Shown here piece by piece: positions 9,761 through 17,462 of a stretch of 64,000 nucleotides of DNA (position 1 is the first letter of the stretch; every line of letters begins with the position of its first letter). The notes beneath the pieces were generated by a model. The model saw only the letters and a list, made by a program, of their open reading frames with translations, was not told the origin of the DNA and made no database searches. This DNA comes from JAKAGZ01 sp964412105 (GTDB taxonomy: Bacteria; Bacteroidota; Ignavibacteria; Ignavibacteriales; Ignavibacteriaceae): the NCBI GenBank assembly GCA_964412105.1, contig CAYPNM010000015.1, forward strand, positions 3,759-67,758. Reading direction: 5' to 3'. Made by a program: the position numbers and the translations under genes.

Positions 9761-10528
9761 ATGCGTGAGAGAAATAGTAAAATAATTGGCGTTTTGATCT
9801 TTTTAATTTTATCAGCGGGAGTACTTTATTTAACGTATTACGCCCGGAGAGGGATAAATAGAGGAGAAATAAAAATGATAGGTATAACAGGGAATAATTT
9901 ATTAAGCGCTCACGATTATCTAAAGTTTGCGAAGCTTGATGACACAAGTACCTATTCAGGTTTGAAACTGCCTGTAATTTATGATCGGATTATGAAGCAT
10001 CCATATGTAGCAAAAGCAGATGTTGAATATGACGGGGTATCTGAAGTTAATATTGATATAGTTGAAAAAACATTGAAAGCCGTACTGCTTAAATCCGGTG
10101 AACCAATGTTTATCACCGATAAATTTGAGTTGCTGCCGGTGCTTGATGGTACAAAATTTAATGATCTGCCTGTAATAAGTAATCCACCTGCTGATGAATC
10201 GTATAAACCATTATCCGTATTAAATGATGATGATATTAAACAGGCCTTTGAAATTATAGATGCAGCAAAACTGACCAATGAAAGCATATTCAAACATCTG
10301 GCTGAAATTAATTTAAGACAGGGCGGAGATATTGTTCTCACCTTTTCGGGAATAAAAACGCCGGTCATTTTTGGCAAAAACGGTGCAGCTAAAAAAATGG
10401 TGTACCTTGATATTGTCTGGGATGATATGATCTCGGGAAAAAACTTAATGAATAACAATGAATACATCGATTTGAGATTTGCAAATGAAATCTATGTCGG
10501 CAAATCAGAAAATACAGGTTTGAACTAA
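9761..10528 (+). CDS. ftsQ: Cell division protein FtsQ/DivIB-like
   Basis: 255 residues, with a single membrane segment at about residues 7-27, then a POTRA-like stretch (IKMIGITGNNLLSAHDYLKF) and a beta-rich periplasmic domain, the layout of FtsQ/DivIB. FtsQ links the periplasmic parts of the divisome. Primary sequence is weakly conserved in this family, so identity rests mainly on architecture and the position between murC and ftsA. It starts directly after the murC TAA, and its own TAA shares a base with the ftsA ATG. Confidence 0.85.
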   Translation: MRERNSKIIGVLIFLILSAGVLYLTYYARRGINRGEIKMIGITGNNLLSAHDYLKFAKLDDTSTYSGLKLPVIYDRIMKHPYVAKADVEYDGVSEVNIDIVEKTLKAVLLKSGEPMFITDKFELLPVLDGTKFNDLPVISNPPADESYKPLSVLNDDDIKQAFEIIDAAKLTNESIFKHLAEINLRQGGDIVLTFSGIKTPVIFGKNGAAKKMVYLDIVWDDMISGKNLMNNNEYIDLRFANEIYVGKSENTGLN

Positions 10529-11775
10529 TGAAAAAAAATATCATAGCTGGTCTGGATTTAGGAACAACCAAGGTCTGTGCGGTTATAGCTGAGAAAACTG
10601 AGGAAAACAAAATTAATGTACTTGGTTTTGGCGTTGCTCCTTCTGAAGGATTGCATAAAGGACTGGTTGCCAATATCAGCAAAACCGCTGAAGCAATTAA
10701 GGAGGCAATTTCGATTGCTTCAAATAGAGCTGGAATAGAAGTGAAAGTTGTAAATGTTGGCGTAGCGGGAGAACACATAACAAGTATGCGTCACAGAAAC
10801 TATGTAACAATTACAAGTGAAGAAAAAGAAATAACAAAATCTGATCTAGATAGACTGGAATCTGATGTAAGAACAATAAGAATTCCATCTGACAGGCAGA
10901 TACTTCATATTATCCCGGAGGAATTTTCAGTTGATCATCAGGGTGGAATTGAAAATCCCATCGGAATGTCCGGTTCAAGACTTGAAGCTACTAATCATAT
11001 TGTTCTTGCATCTATTCCTGCAATCCAGAACATTAAAAAATCAGTTGAAAGAGCCGGATTGCAGGTGCAGGATTACATATTGCAGCCAATTGCATCAAGT
11101 TCATCGGTTCTGGAAGAAAGCGAAAAGGATCTTGGTGCTGCATTGATCGATATTGGTGGTGGAACAACAGACATCGCAATCTTTCATAAAAAAGCGATTA
11201 AGCATACTAAAGTGATCGGTGTGGCCGGAAATCAGGTTACTAATGATATAAGAGAGTCTCTTGGTGTAGTTACTGAAGAAGCGGAAATGTTAAAACGCGA
11301 TTATGGCTATGCTACTGAAAGTGCAATAATTAAAGAAGAAGATATATTGATAAGAGGGGTTGGAGCCAGAGGCAATACAAAAATTCCGATCAGTTTGTTG
11401 ACACAAATCATAAGCCTCAGAATGCGTGAACTTTTCGGATTAATCGATAATGAATTACGAAGTGCGGGTTTCAAAAATAAAATTAAAGCGGGAATTATTT
11501 TAACGGGTGGCGGAGCATTACTAAAAGGCTGTAGTGAGCTGGCTGAAGAAGTATTCGGATTACCAACCAGAATAGGTGTCCCGCAGGAATTAGGAGTCGG
11601 TTTATCAAATGAAATCGAAAGCCCGGAATTTGCTACTGTAGCAGGACTTATACGTGGAATTCCAGGTGGAAAGTCAAGCGAATATCAAACTTTAATAAAA
11701 ACTAAAAACGCAAAAGGCAAAGGCAAGGTTTTGGACGTATTTAAAAGAATACAGGAATTTTTTGATGAATTATAA
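10528..11775 (+). CDS. ftsA: Cell division protein FtsA
   Basis: Actin-like ATPase that tethers FtsZ to the membrane. 415 residues. The phosphate 1 motif AGLDLGTTKVCAVIAE is at residues 6-21, phosphate 2 ALIDIGGGTTDIAIF near residue 206, and the adenosine motif ILTGGGALLKGC near residue 327. The last residues (GKVLDVFKRIQEFFDEL) can form the amphipathic membrane-targeting helix. The start overlaps ftsQ; a 27-base gap with a strong ribosome site leads to ftsZ. Confidence 0.96.
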   Translation: MKKNIIAGLDLGTTKVCAVIAEKTEENKINVLGFGVAPSEGLHKGLVANISKTAEAIKEAISIASNRAGIEVKVVNVGVAGEHITSMRHRNYVTITSEEKEITKSDLDRLESDVRTIRIPSDRQILHIIPEEFSVDHQGGIENPIGMSGSRLEATNHIVLASIPAIQNIKKSVERAGLQVQDYILQPIASSSSVLEESEKDLGAALIDIGGGTTDIAIFHKKAIKHTKVIGVAGNQVTNDIRESLGVVTEEAEMLKRDYGYATESAIIKEEDILIRGVGARGNTKIPISLLTQIISLRMRELFGLIDNELRSAGFKNKIKAGIILTGGGALLKGCSELAEEVFGLPTRIGVPQELGVGLSNEIESPEFATVAGLIRGIPGGKSSEYQTLIKTKNAKGKGKVLDVFKRIQEFFDEL

Positions 11776-11790
11776 ATTAATTTCTACAAT

Positions 11791-11798
11791 AAGGAGGT
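11791..11798 (+). promoter_or_regulatory. Strong ribosome binding site of ftsZ
   Basis: AAGGAGGT lies five bases before the ftsZ ATG. It is a near-perfect Shine-Dalgarno sequence, whereas the other dcw genes here rely on overlapping stop-start junctions. It fits a need for higher ftsZ output from the shared transcript. Confidence 0.85.
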
Positions 11799-11802
11799 AA
11801 CT

Positions 11803-13095
11803 ATGTCGCGATTTGCAACCTTAGATAGGGACAATTCATTGTCAGCTATTCTAAAAGTAGTCGGAGTCGGTGGCGGCGGATGCAACGCCATCGAAAGCAT
11901 GATTAAAAGAGGTCTGGTTGGTGTTGAATATGTTGGTATCAATACGGACTCGCAGGTTTTGAACAGCAGCAGCGCAACCCACAAGATTCAGGTCGGTACT
12001 ACGATTACTCGCGGTCTTGGTGCGGGAGCCGATCCCAATGTTGGAAGAAAGGCGCTCGAAGAGGATAGAGAAAGGCTTGCAGAAGTCCTATCTGGAAGCG
12101 ACATGGTTTTTGTAACCGCTGGTATGGGAGGCGGTACCGGAACTGGCGGGGCCCCTGTCGTCGCATCAATTGCTCAGAGCGTTGGCGCCCTGGTAGTTGG
12201 TATTGTCACTAAACCATTCAGGTGGGAAGGTAAAAAAAGAATGTTGAATGCTGAACAGGGTATACAGGAGCTGCGTCAGCATGTTGACAGCTTGATTGTA
12301 ATTCCCAATGAAAGACTGTTGAGCATTCTTGATAAAAACATAAATGCATTCGCAGCTTTCGATAAACCGAATGAAGTTCTTTATGAGGCTACTAGAGGAA
12401 TCGCAGATATCATAACAGTCGAAGGCCTGATAAATGTTGACTTTGCGGATGTTCGATCAGTTATGAATCAAAGTGGAGAAGCTTTGATGGGATGCGGAAT
12501 TGCAAGTGGTGAAAACAGGGCAATCGAAGCAGCACAGAAAGCTATTTCAAGTCCGTTGCTTGAAGGTATCAACATTAAAGGCGCTAAGAGCGTTCTTTTG
12601 AATGTTACGGGATCAAGCAACCTTACCATGCAGGAAATTAATGAAGGTAACAACGTTATATTTGAAGCAGCCGGTGAAGAAGCGAATGTTATTTTTGGAT
12701 GCGTTAGAAAAGAAGAAATGAATGATTATGTCTCTTATACAGTAATTGCAACTGGATTCGATTCTGCTCAAGGATACAAAAAAGCAAAAACTGAAGAGCC
12801 TAAACCTAAAAAACAGAGTACTCCTTTTAGAGGTGGATTTAATTTCCTCGGAAATGAAGAAATAAACAAAGAAGACCTCGATATTCCTACTATCATCAGG
12901 GTAAAAGGAGCTAATACTCCTATTGATCCGCCGGAAGAGGAGGAAACTCCTGAAAGTGGATTTAAATTTGAATCATCCCGTTATAACTGGGCGAAAGATA
13001 AGGCTGAAAAGAAAAAGGAAGAAGAACCGGAAAACCATAGTAATGATGACGATGAAGAGGACAGCTCTTCATTTCTAAGAATGATTATGGATTAG
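11803..13095 (+). CDS. ftsZ: Cell division protein FtsZ, with an extended acidic C-terminal tail
   Basis: Tubulin-like GTPase that forms the Z ring. 430 residues, somewhat long for FtsZ. The GTP-binding tubulin signature GMGGGTGTGGAPV is near residues 107-119 and the T7 synergy region (NVDFADVRSVM) is present. The usual C-terminal recognition peptide for FtsA and other partners appears as DLDIPTIIR at residues 358-366, but it is followed by about 64 more residues, first proline/glutamate-rich, then very acidic and basic, ending SSFLRMIMD. Last gene of the dcw operon. Confidence 0.97.
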   Translation: MSRFATLDRDNSLSAILKVVGVGGGGCNAIESMIKRGLVGVEYVGINTDSQVLNSSSATHKIQVGTTITRGLGAGADPNVGRKALEEDRERLAEVLSGSDMVFVTAGMGGGTGTGGAPVVASIAQSVGALVVGIVTKPFRWEGKKRMLNAEQGIQELRQHVDSLIVIPNERLLSILDKNINAFAAFDKPNEVLYEATRGIADIITVEGLINVDFADVRSVMNQSGEALMGCGIASGENRAIEAAQKAISSPLLEGINIKGAKSVLLNVTGSSNLTMQEINEGNNVIFEAAGEEANVIFGCVRKEEMNDYVSYTVIATGFDSAQGYKKAKTEEPKPKKQSTPFRGGFNFLGNEEINKEDLDIPTIIRVKGANTPIDPPEEEETPESGFKFESSRYNWAKDKAEKKKEEEPENHSNDDDEEDSSSFLRMIMD

Positions 13096-13113
13096 CCTGT
13101 AAGTTAACATTGT

Positions 13114-13148
13114 AAGTGATGAGTAGTTTTAATAATTACTCATCACTT
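13114..13148. terminator. Hairpin between convergent ftsZ and the CPXCG gene
   Basis: AAGTGATGAGTA at 13114-13125 is the exact reverse complement of TACTCATCACTT at 13137-13148, giving a 12-bp stem with an 11-base loop. It sits between two convergent genes and extends into the last codons of the minus-strand gene. Neither side has a clear U-tract, so it may be a shared RNA 3'-end structure rather than a classical intrinsic terminator. Confidence 0.55.
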
Positions 13149-13333
13149 GGTCTTGATTCCAGATAAATATTATCATCATTATCTATTCTTATAATTATTC
13201 TGTTTGGCCGGCAGCAGATTCTGCAATCTTCAATGAAGTCATATCTTTTATCAACGGTAAGATCAACCCATACAGAATTGTGCTCACCACAATACTGGCA
13301 AATCCATATAAGATCTTCGTCTGTAGTAAACAT
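13136..13333 (-). CDS. CPXCG-motif cysteine-rich small protein
   Basis: 65 residues, very acidic, with two cysteine pairs of zinc-ribbon type: CQYCGEHN near residue 12 and CRICCRPN near residue 37. This fits the small CPXCG-motif cysteine-rich family of unknown function, presumed to bind zinc. The stop codon lies inside the hairpin shared with ftsZ. It reads toward ftsZ and is probably transcribed on its own or with yajQ behind it. Confidence 0.8.
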   Translation of the reverse strand: MFTTDEDLIWICQYCGEHNSVWVDLTVDKRYDFIEDCRICCRPNRIIIRIDNDDNIYLESRPSDE

Positions 13334-13438
13334 TGTTGAATAGAAGAATTATTTGTTGAAGGGAATGTAATAATATTAAGCAGATAGTAAAGGCTATAAT
13401 TTTTTGCTTGTTTAACTTTTAATCAATAAAATATATTA

Positions 13439-13936
13439 TTACTTCATATTTGTGAATTGTGTTGGAAAATCAAAATTTCCTTCCCGCACCAGTTTAATTA
13501 CTGCCTGCAGGTCATCAATTTTGGGAGCCTGAACTCTGATTTTTTCATCCTGAATCTGAGCATTTACTTTTAATTTTGAATCCTTGATAAGAACCGTGAT
13601 CTTTTTAGCATTTTCTTTTGATATTCCGCTTTGAAGAAGGATCTTTTGTCTTAATCTTCCACCTGCCGCAGCCTCAGGCTCTTCATATTTTAACGCTTTT
13701 ATTGAAATTCCTCTCTTAATAAATTTTGACTGAAGAATATCAATGCTTGCTTTTCTTGAATAGTCGTCTTTCGTGTTGATATTTAAGAGCTTATCCTTCT
13801 TGTTTAGCTCAATCTCAGTGTGAGAATCTTTCAGGTCATACCTCTGATGAATTTCTTTAATGGCCTGGTTAACTGCATTATCTACTTCTTGGAAATCAAT
13901 TTCAGAAACAATGTCAAAAGTGTGATTTTGTGGCAT
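13439..13936 (-). CDS. yajQ: YajQ family nucleotide-binding protein
   Basis: 165 residues, the normal YajQ length of about 160. It begins MPQNHTFDIVSEIDFQEVDN and has QRYDLKDSHTEIEL, ALKYEEPEAAAGG and the ending REGNFDFPTQFTN, all typical. YajQ proteins are duplicated ferredoxin-like folds; some members bind cyclic di-GMP. ATG at 13934-13936 is the correct start: reading further upstream goes through the N gap and into an artificial duplication. Its promoter side lies next to the tRNA remnant. Confidence 0.93.
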   Translation of the reverse strand: MPQNHTFDIVSEIDFQEVDNAVNQAIKEIHQRYDLKDSHTEIELNKKDKLLNINTKDDYSRKASIDILQSKFIKRGISIKALKYEEPEAAAGGRLRQKILLQSGISKENAKKITVLIKDSKLKVNAQIQDEKIRVQAPKIDDLQAVIKLVREGNFDFPTQFTNMK

Positions 13937-13980
13937 TATTGTATCCCTGCAACTTTTTTTTTGTCGGGGTGATAGGATTC
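13926..13980. repeat. 55-base contig-end overlap, left copy
   Basis: The 55 bases just before the N run are repeated exactly as the first 55 bases after it (14081-14135). An exact overlap of this size at a scaffold join is what de Bruijn graph contig ends give. The two copies are most likely one real sequence, so the gap probably has negative length. Confidence 0.85.
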
Positions 13981-14080
13981 NNNNNNNNNNNNNNNNNNNN
14001 NNNNNNNNNNNNNNNNNNNNNNNNNNNNNNNNNNNNNNNNNNNNNNNNNNNNNNNNNNNNNNNNNNNNNNNNNNNNNNNN
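13981..14080. other. Assembly gap of 100 N
   Basis: Exactly 100 N, the conventional size for a join of unknown length. The flanks overlap by 55 identical bases, so no sequence may be missing here. It lies between the start of yajQ and the tRNA remnant. Confidence 0.97.
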
Positions 14081-14135
14081 TTTTGTGGCATTATTGTATC
14101 CCTGCAACTTTTTTTTTGTCGGGGTGATAGGATTC
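14081..14135. repeat. 55-base contig-end overlap, right copy
   Basis: Identical to 13926-13980. It contains the first codons of yajQ read on the minus strand and the 18-base tRNA 3' end GTCGGGGTGATAGGATTC. Confidence 0.85.
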
Positions 14136-14173
14136 CTCCAAAGGAGTCCCTTTGGGAGAACCTGCGACCTCTG
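14118..14173 (-). pseudogene. tRNA 3'-half remnant with a 23-base palindrome inserted in the T-loop
   Basis: Bases 14118-14135 repeat the last 18 bases of the neighbouring tRNA-Pro gene exactly, and 14159-14173 match the adjoining T-arm and variable-loop bases with one mismatch. Between them, where the intact gene has a single G, stands a 23-base near-palindrome, CTCCAAAGGAG TCC CTTTGGGAG (14136-14158). No 5' half of a tRNA follows, so this is a partial, probably non-functional copy. Confidence 0.75.
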
Positions 14174-14196
14174 TGTTACTTTTATTAAAATATTCG

Positions 14197-14271
14197 TCGG
14201 GGTGATAGGATTCGAACCTACGACCTCTGCGTCCCGAACGCAGCGCTCTAGCCGGGCTGAGCCACACCCCG
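14197..14271 (-). tRNA. tRNA-Pro (anticodon CGG)
   Basis: A 75-base cloverleaf can be drawn on the minus strand. The acceptor arms CGGGGTG and CACCCCG pair over seven bases with discriminator A; the D-arm is GCTC/GAGC; the anticodon stem CTGCG/CGCAG closes the loop TTCGGGA, giving anticodon CGG, which reads the proline codon CCG; the T-arm carries GTTCGAAT. The 3' CCA is not encoded. The 5' C and G-rich acceptor stem are typical of proline tRNAs. Confidence 0.95.
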
Positions 14272-14792
14272 TATTAAATTTCTACTGTCCAAATTTAATG
14301 TTACCGCCTCTATTATACAACCTTAAGTTAATAAGCTTGGTAATGTTAAATATTTTTTGTGTTTAATTACGGCTTCTAAAAATAGGTATATTAAAAATCA
14401 GCAGGGATTGAATTTGAATTGCTCATTTTTTAAGGGTTTAGCGGATTTGAAGGCGAGAAAAAATGATATCTAATTTTAACTATTCCTTTTGCCTAATCAT
14501 TTATTTTATATCCATTCCCCCAGTTGCATTGCATATTGATGATCAGTTTAACTATCCTCCTCTATAATATTCTCGAAAAGTTAGGTAAAGCAGGCTTGTT
14601 CGCCGAAGTCTTCATTTTATTTTTGAGATTTATAGTGATTGGTGAAACCATACTCTATTATAAAAATTTGGAAAAATTGGACAAACCTGCCGATATAAGA
14701 AAAATGAAATATGTTATTGATTTTAATAAAATAATTTTTGATTTTAATACCAGTTGGTAGTCGTCCCTTAATTTTCAAATAATATTTTTTAG

Positions 14793-14871
14793 TTAAACCG
14801 TGTCAAAGAGGTTCTCCCCTGCCTTTTTGACAGAAGCGGTTAAGCCCGCCAATCTCCCTTTTGGTGGGCTT
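14793..14871 (+). ncRNA. Candidate structured RNA: two consecutive hairpins ending in a terminator
   Basis: The first hairpin (14793-14842) pairs TTAAACCG with CGGTTAA outside and TGTCAAA with TTTTGACA inside, with internal bulges. It is followed at once by a 9-bp terminator-like hairpin. Two stacked stems in otherwise empty DNA suggest a small RNA or the 3' end of a transcript. This is inference from base pairing only; no family is recognised. Confidence 0.35.
14842..14871 (+). terminator. Intrinsic terminator-like hairpin
   Basis: AAGCCCGCC (14842-14850) pairs with GGTGGGCTT (14863-14871), nine pairs with one G-U, loop of 12 bases, followed by TTAATATTATTTATTTT. It would end transcription coming from the left. 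Confidence 0.6.
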
Positions 14872-14951
14872 TTAATATTATTTATTTTATTGACAACCAA
14901 CAGGGTAATTAAGGTGGTTTATAAGAAAAATTATCTTGAGGTTAAAAAATT

Positions 14952-15263
14952 ATGAATTGGCATAAAGTTATATTGAATAACGAACAAAGTTTAAGGAAGA
15001 AAGAAATATTAGGATTATTTTATGATTATATGCTGCATAGAAGCGAGCCTGTAATCGGCTCTGGATTAGCGATCTTATCAAACTTTTGGGATTATATGAG
15101 TACTACTCTTTATTTCTCTCCCAACTTTTCAATATTGCCCGAATTGAAAGCATTCCTGGAAGCATATGAAGCAGAAACCTGCTTATTACCTGCAACCGGA
15201 GACATTAATTTCATCTCCGGAGACCGGCAATTTGCAAAACAATACCTTCGCTATGAAAAATAA
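14952..15263 (+). CDS. Hypothetical protein, 103 residues
   Basis: Not recognised. The product is soluble-looking, 103 residues, with an N-terminal basic and helical part (NNEQSLRKKEILGLFYDY) and an acidic helix near residue 70. A GAGG lies ten bases before the ATG. It stands alone between the possible small RNA and the EFR1 gene, with no operon partner close by. The reading frame could be real, but no motif supports a function. Confidence 0.45.
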   Translation: MNWHKVILNNEQSLRKKEILGLFYDYMLHRSEPVIGSGLAILSNFWDYMSTTLYFSPNFSILPELKAFLEAYEAETCLLPATGDINFISGDRQFAKQYLRYEK

Positions 15264-15426
15264 TGTCAATTAATTCTTTTGTTAAAAGAATGGGGAAATT
15301 GATATTAAACTATTATCATTTTTGTCAGTCTTTATTTTAATATTCAGATATTTTGTAATAAATTTAATCCCGAAAGATTCTTACTTTCTTTTAAAGGAAC
15401 AGAGCCAATAAGCAGGGAGAGAATTA

Positions 15427-16227
15427 TTGGATATACAATCACTGAAACTGGCTTATTTTTCACCTACCGGGACAACCAGATCGATCGTTCAGGCTATAGC
15501 GCGCGGTATTGATATAAATACTGCGGAACAGATTGATGTCACAAACCCGGATATGCGAACGAAACAGTTGCAAACCTCCCGGAATGATTTGCTTGTGGTA
15601 GCTGTACCTGTTTACATCGGAAGAGTGCCGGCTTTGTTGACCGAATGGCTGCACGGTATTAAAGCCGATAGTACACCCGCTGTATGTATCGTCGTTTATG
15701 GAAATCGTGCTTATGACGATGCACTTCTTGAGCTTAGGGATATTTTGATAGAACGTGGATGTATACCGGTCGCCTGTGCGGCATATATCGGGGAACATTC
15801 CTATTCCAGCTCCAGAACTCCAATAGCATTAGACCGTCCTGATGTAACGGACTTAAAACACGCAGATTTATTTGGGCGCAAGATAAATGAAAAACTGCTA
15901 TCAATTTCATCGGTCGGTCAAATTTCTGACATAAATATTCCCGGCAACTTTCCGTACAAAGGAGATAACAAGTTATGGAGTGTCGATTTTATAGAAATTA
16001 ATGATGAGTGTATACAATGCGGCACTTGTGCAGAATTGTGTCCTGTGGATGCCATCGATTCAGAAGACAGTAATTTGATTGATAAGGGAAAATGCATCAC
16101 GTGTTGTGCCTGTATTAAGAATTGCCCGCAAAACGCCAGATCAATGAAACCAGGTCCGGTCAAAGATGCTGCAATGCGGCTGCATAATTTATATAAAGAA
16201 AGAAAGGAACCGGTATTCTATTTTTAG
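15427..16227 (+). CDS. EFR1-type flavodoxin/ferredoxin fusion protein
   Basis: 266 residues. The N-terminal half is a flavodoxin-like fold (LAYFSPTGTTRSIVQAIARG near residues 8-27, VAVPVYIGRVPALL near 58-71), expected to bind FMN. The C-terminal part has two [4Fe-4S] motifs, CIQCGTCAELCP near residue 198 and CITCCACIKNCP near residue 222. This combination is the EFR1 family, a predicted cytoplasmic electron carrier. The start is a TTG at 15427 behind GGGAGAG; no ATG lies before the conserved flavodoxin strand. The first copy of the 33-base repeat follows the stop by 18 bases. Confidence 0.88.
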   Translation: MDIQSLKLAYFSPTGTTRSIVQAIARGIDINTAEQIDVTNPDMRTKQLQTSRNDLLVVAVPVYIGRVPALLTEWLHGIKADSTPAVCIVVYGNRAYDDALLELRDILIERGCIPVACAAYIGEHSYSSSRTPIALDRPDVTDLKHADLFGRKINEKLLSISSVGQISDINIPGNFPYKGDNKLWSVDFIEINDECIQCGTCAELCPVDAIDSEDSNLIDKGKCITCCACIKNCPQNARSMKPGPVKDAAMRLHNLYKERKEPVFYF

Positions 16228-16579
16228 ATTTATGGGGAAAATAGATCCGACCGCAGATAATAAATTTGGGGCGGCGGGAGGAGGAGTAGCGGATAGTCTG
16301 TTAGCGTACAGCATATAGTTTATATGTATGAAAATTACTTGTTGTCTTATTGTCTGTTCTTTATTAAGTTGATGTTACAAATAGTTAAGGGGCCCTCCAT
16401 TTGGCATTTCCTGTAAGGGGAGCTTGCAGAAAAGAATAAAAACCTGAATGAGCGATGGATGACATAAATGCTAAGCATATTATATAAAAAAGGATTTTCG
16501 GCAAAGAATAAAATAGTTTCATTTTTGATCGTAAACTAACAACGGAAAATAGTAAGTTGTAAAAGTTACGAGGTATAAT
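16228..16579. other. Intergenic stretch holding repeat copy 1
   Basis: 352 bases between the EFR1 gene and the lipoprotein gene. It contains the first 33-base repeat (16246-16278) and an integron core-like GTTAGCG at 16300-16306. No convincing open reading frame or RNA gene was seen in the rest. Confidence 0.6.
16246..16278 (+). repeat. 33-base bulged-stem repeat, copy 1
   Basis: Starts TCCGACCGCAGAT and ends GGGGCGGCGGG; two differences from the consensus of five copies. CCG-A-CCGC pairs with GCGGCGG, leaving one unpaired A. It lies 18 bases after the EFR1 stop. Confidence 0.85.
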
Positions 16580-17368
16580 ATGAATTGCAAAATAATGCTA
16601 GCAGGCTGTTTGCTTTTTGCGGCAGGCTGTACATCCCGTGATGAGATAAATCCAATTTATGTACCGCCTAATAATCAGCCCCCGATTATTCAGGACTCAA
16701 CACAACTTACCGATGAAATCGTTCTTCAGGCTGTATATTCAAATTATAAATATCCTGCAGGGTTTTACCAGGAAGATTTACAGGGAGGCAGCACTTATTA
16801 TGAAAATACTCTAAGCATTCTGCCGATAAATGACCGGGTGCCTCACGCTTATGAGCTCTCAACAGACAGCCGTGATCAGGCATTTGCGTGGTCGGAATCC
16901 ACAAGTGTAAATAGCTCTTATTACCGGGAACTTGTATCAGAAAGGCAAACAGAAAAATATTTTGAGTTTCGGCGCGTCTGGGGTGAAGACCCTAACGACA
17001 TTGTGCTTAGCAGGGTACACAAAGCAAGCTATCTGGATAGATCAATGTACGATCGATTCAATGGCGGAGACACAATAGGTATTTTTAAGAAGTCGGAGAT
17101 TAATACTGCAACGGTAAAAGAGCTTATTGAATATTTATGGTTTATTGGAAGTCACGAAACCGGTGGATCTAAAGTGCTTTGTTCTTACGTAATAGATGAC
17201 GGAAGCTTTGTTAAATATATCCTTTTTTACACATCAGTCTCCTATGGTGATTGGAATATGAGCGATAGGATTAATCTTATGCGAGGCTCTTATTTGGTAG
17301 AGAAATCGTCCGGAGTAATTACTAAATCAGATAATATTTTAAGAACTATATCAGGAATGAGCCATTAA
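16580..17368 (+). CDS. Hypothetical lipoprotein
   Basis: 262 residues. A short signal peptide ends in a lipobox, LLFAAGC, with the lipid-modified cysteine at residue 17; the mature part begins with a proline and asparagine-rich linker (YVPPNNQPPIIQDS), as is common for surface or outer-membrane lipoproteins. The rest is mixed alpha/beta with many tyrosines and no motif I recognise. ATG at 16580 follows GAGG at a suitable distance. It shares a repeat-free 94-base gap with the following barrel gene, so the two may be transcribed as one unit. Confidence 0.7.
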   Translation: MNCKIMLAGCLLFAAGCTSRDEINPIYVPPNNQPPIIQDSTQLTDEIVLQAVYSNYKYPAGFYQEDLQGGSTYYENTLSILPINDRVPHAYELSTDSRDQAFAWSESTSVNSSYYRELVSERQTEKYFEFRRVWGEDPNDIVLSRVHKASYLDRSMYDRFNGGDTIGIFKKSEINTATVKELIEYLWFIGSHETGGSKVLCSYVIDDGSFVKYILFYTSVSYGDWNMSDRINLMRGSYLVEKSSGVITKSDNILRTISGMSH

Positions 17369-17462
17369 CATTTAAATTATGAAAGAGCAGTGATTATTTG
17401 ATATAATTAGCTAAAGATGATTTGTTATAAGTAATAGTAAGTTTTACCACAAGGGAGAGTAA

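Larger units (their letters stand above)
14272..14951. other. Intergenic stretch with a possible structured RNA, no convincing gene
   Basis: 680 bases without a supported gene. A 78-codon frame at 14524-14760 has no ribosome site and an AT-driven hydrophobic composition, so it is not called. The only clear structure is the pair of hairpins at 14793-14871. Confidence 0.6.

Noticed and set aside
9979..10467. 162-codon minus-strand frame inside ftsQ
   Set aside because: Shadow of ftsQ; the plus-strand gene fits the operon and family layout.
13937..14107. N-terminal extension of YajQ through the gap
   Set aside because: The extension consists of N and of the duplicated contig end; the normal start MPQNHTFDIVSE at 13936 gives the usual length.
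14118..14271. tRNA-Pro and its fragment as ends of a genomic island holding 14.3-20.9 kb
   Set aside because: The fragment lies on the yajQ side, only 78 bases from the gene, so the direct repeats do not enclose the accessory genes.
13930..14366. Plus-strand frames beginning MALLYPCNFFFVG around the first gap
   Set aside because: They are antisense readings of the yajQ start and the tRNA gene, and one of them runs through the N characters.
14524..14760. 78-codon frame in the gap after tRNA-Pro
   Set aside because: No ribosome site, AT-driven hydrophobic composition and no motif; likely chance.
14890..14925. TTGACA and TATAAG before the 103-codon gene as a promoter
   Set aside because: They are 24 bases apart, too far for a standard -35/-10 pair.
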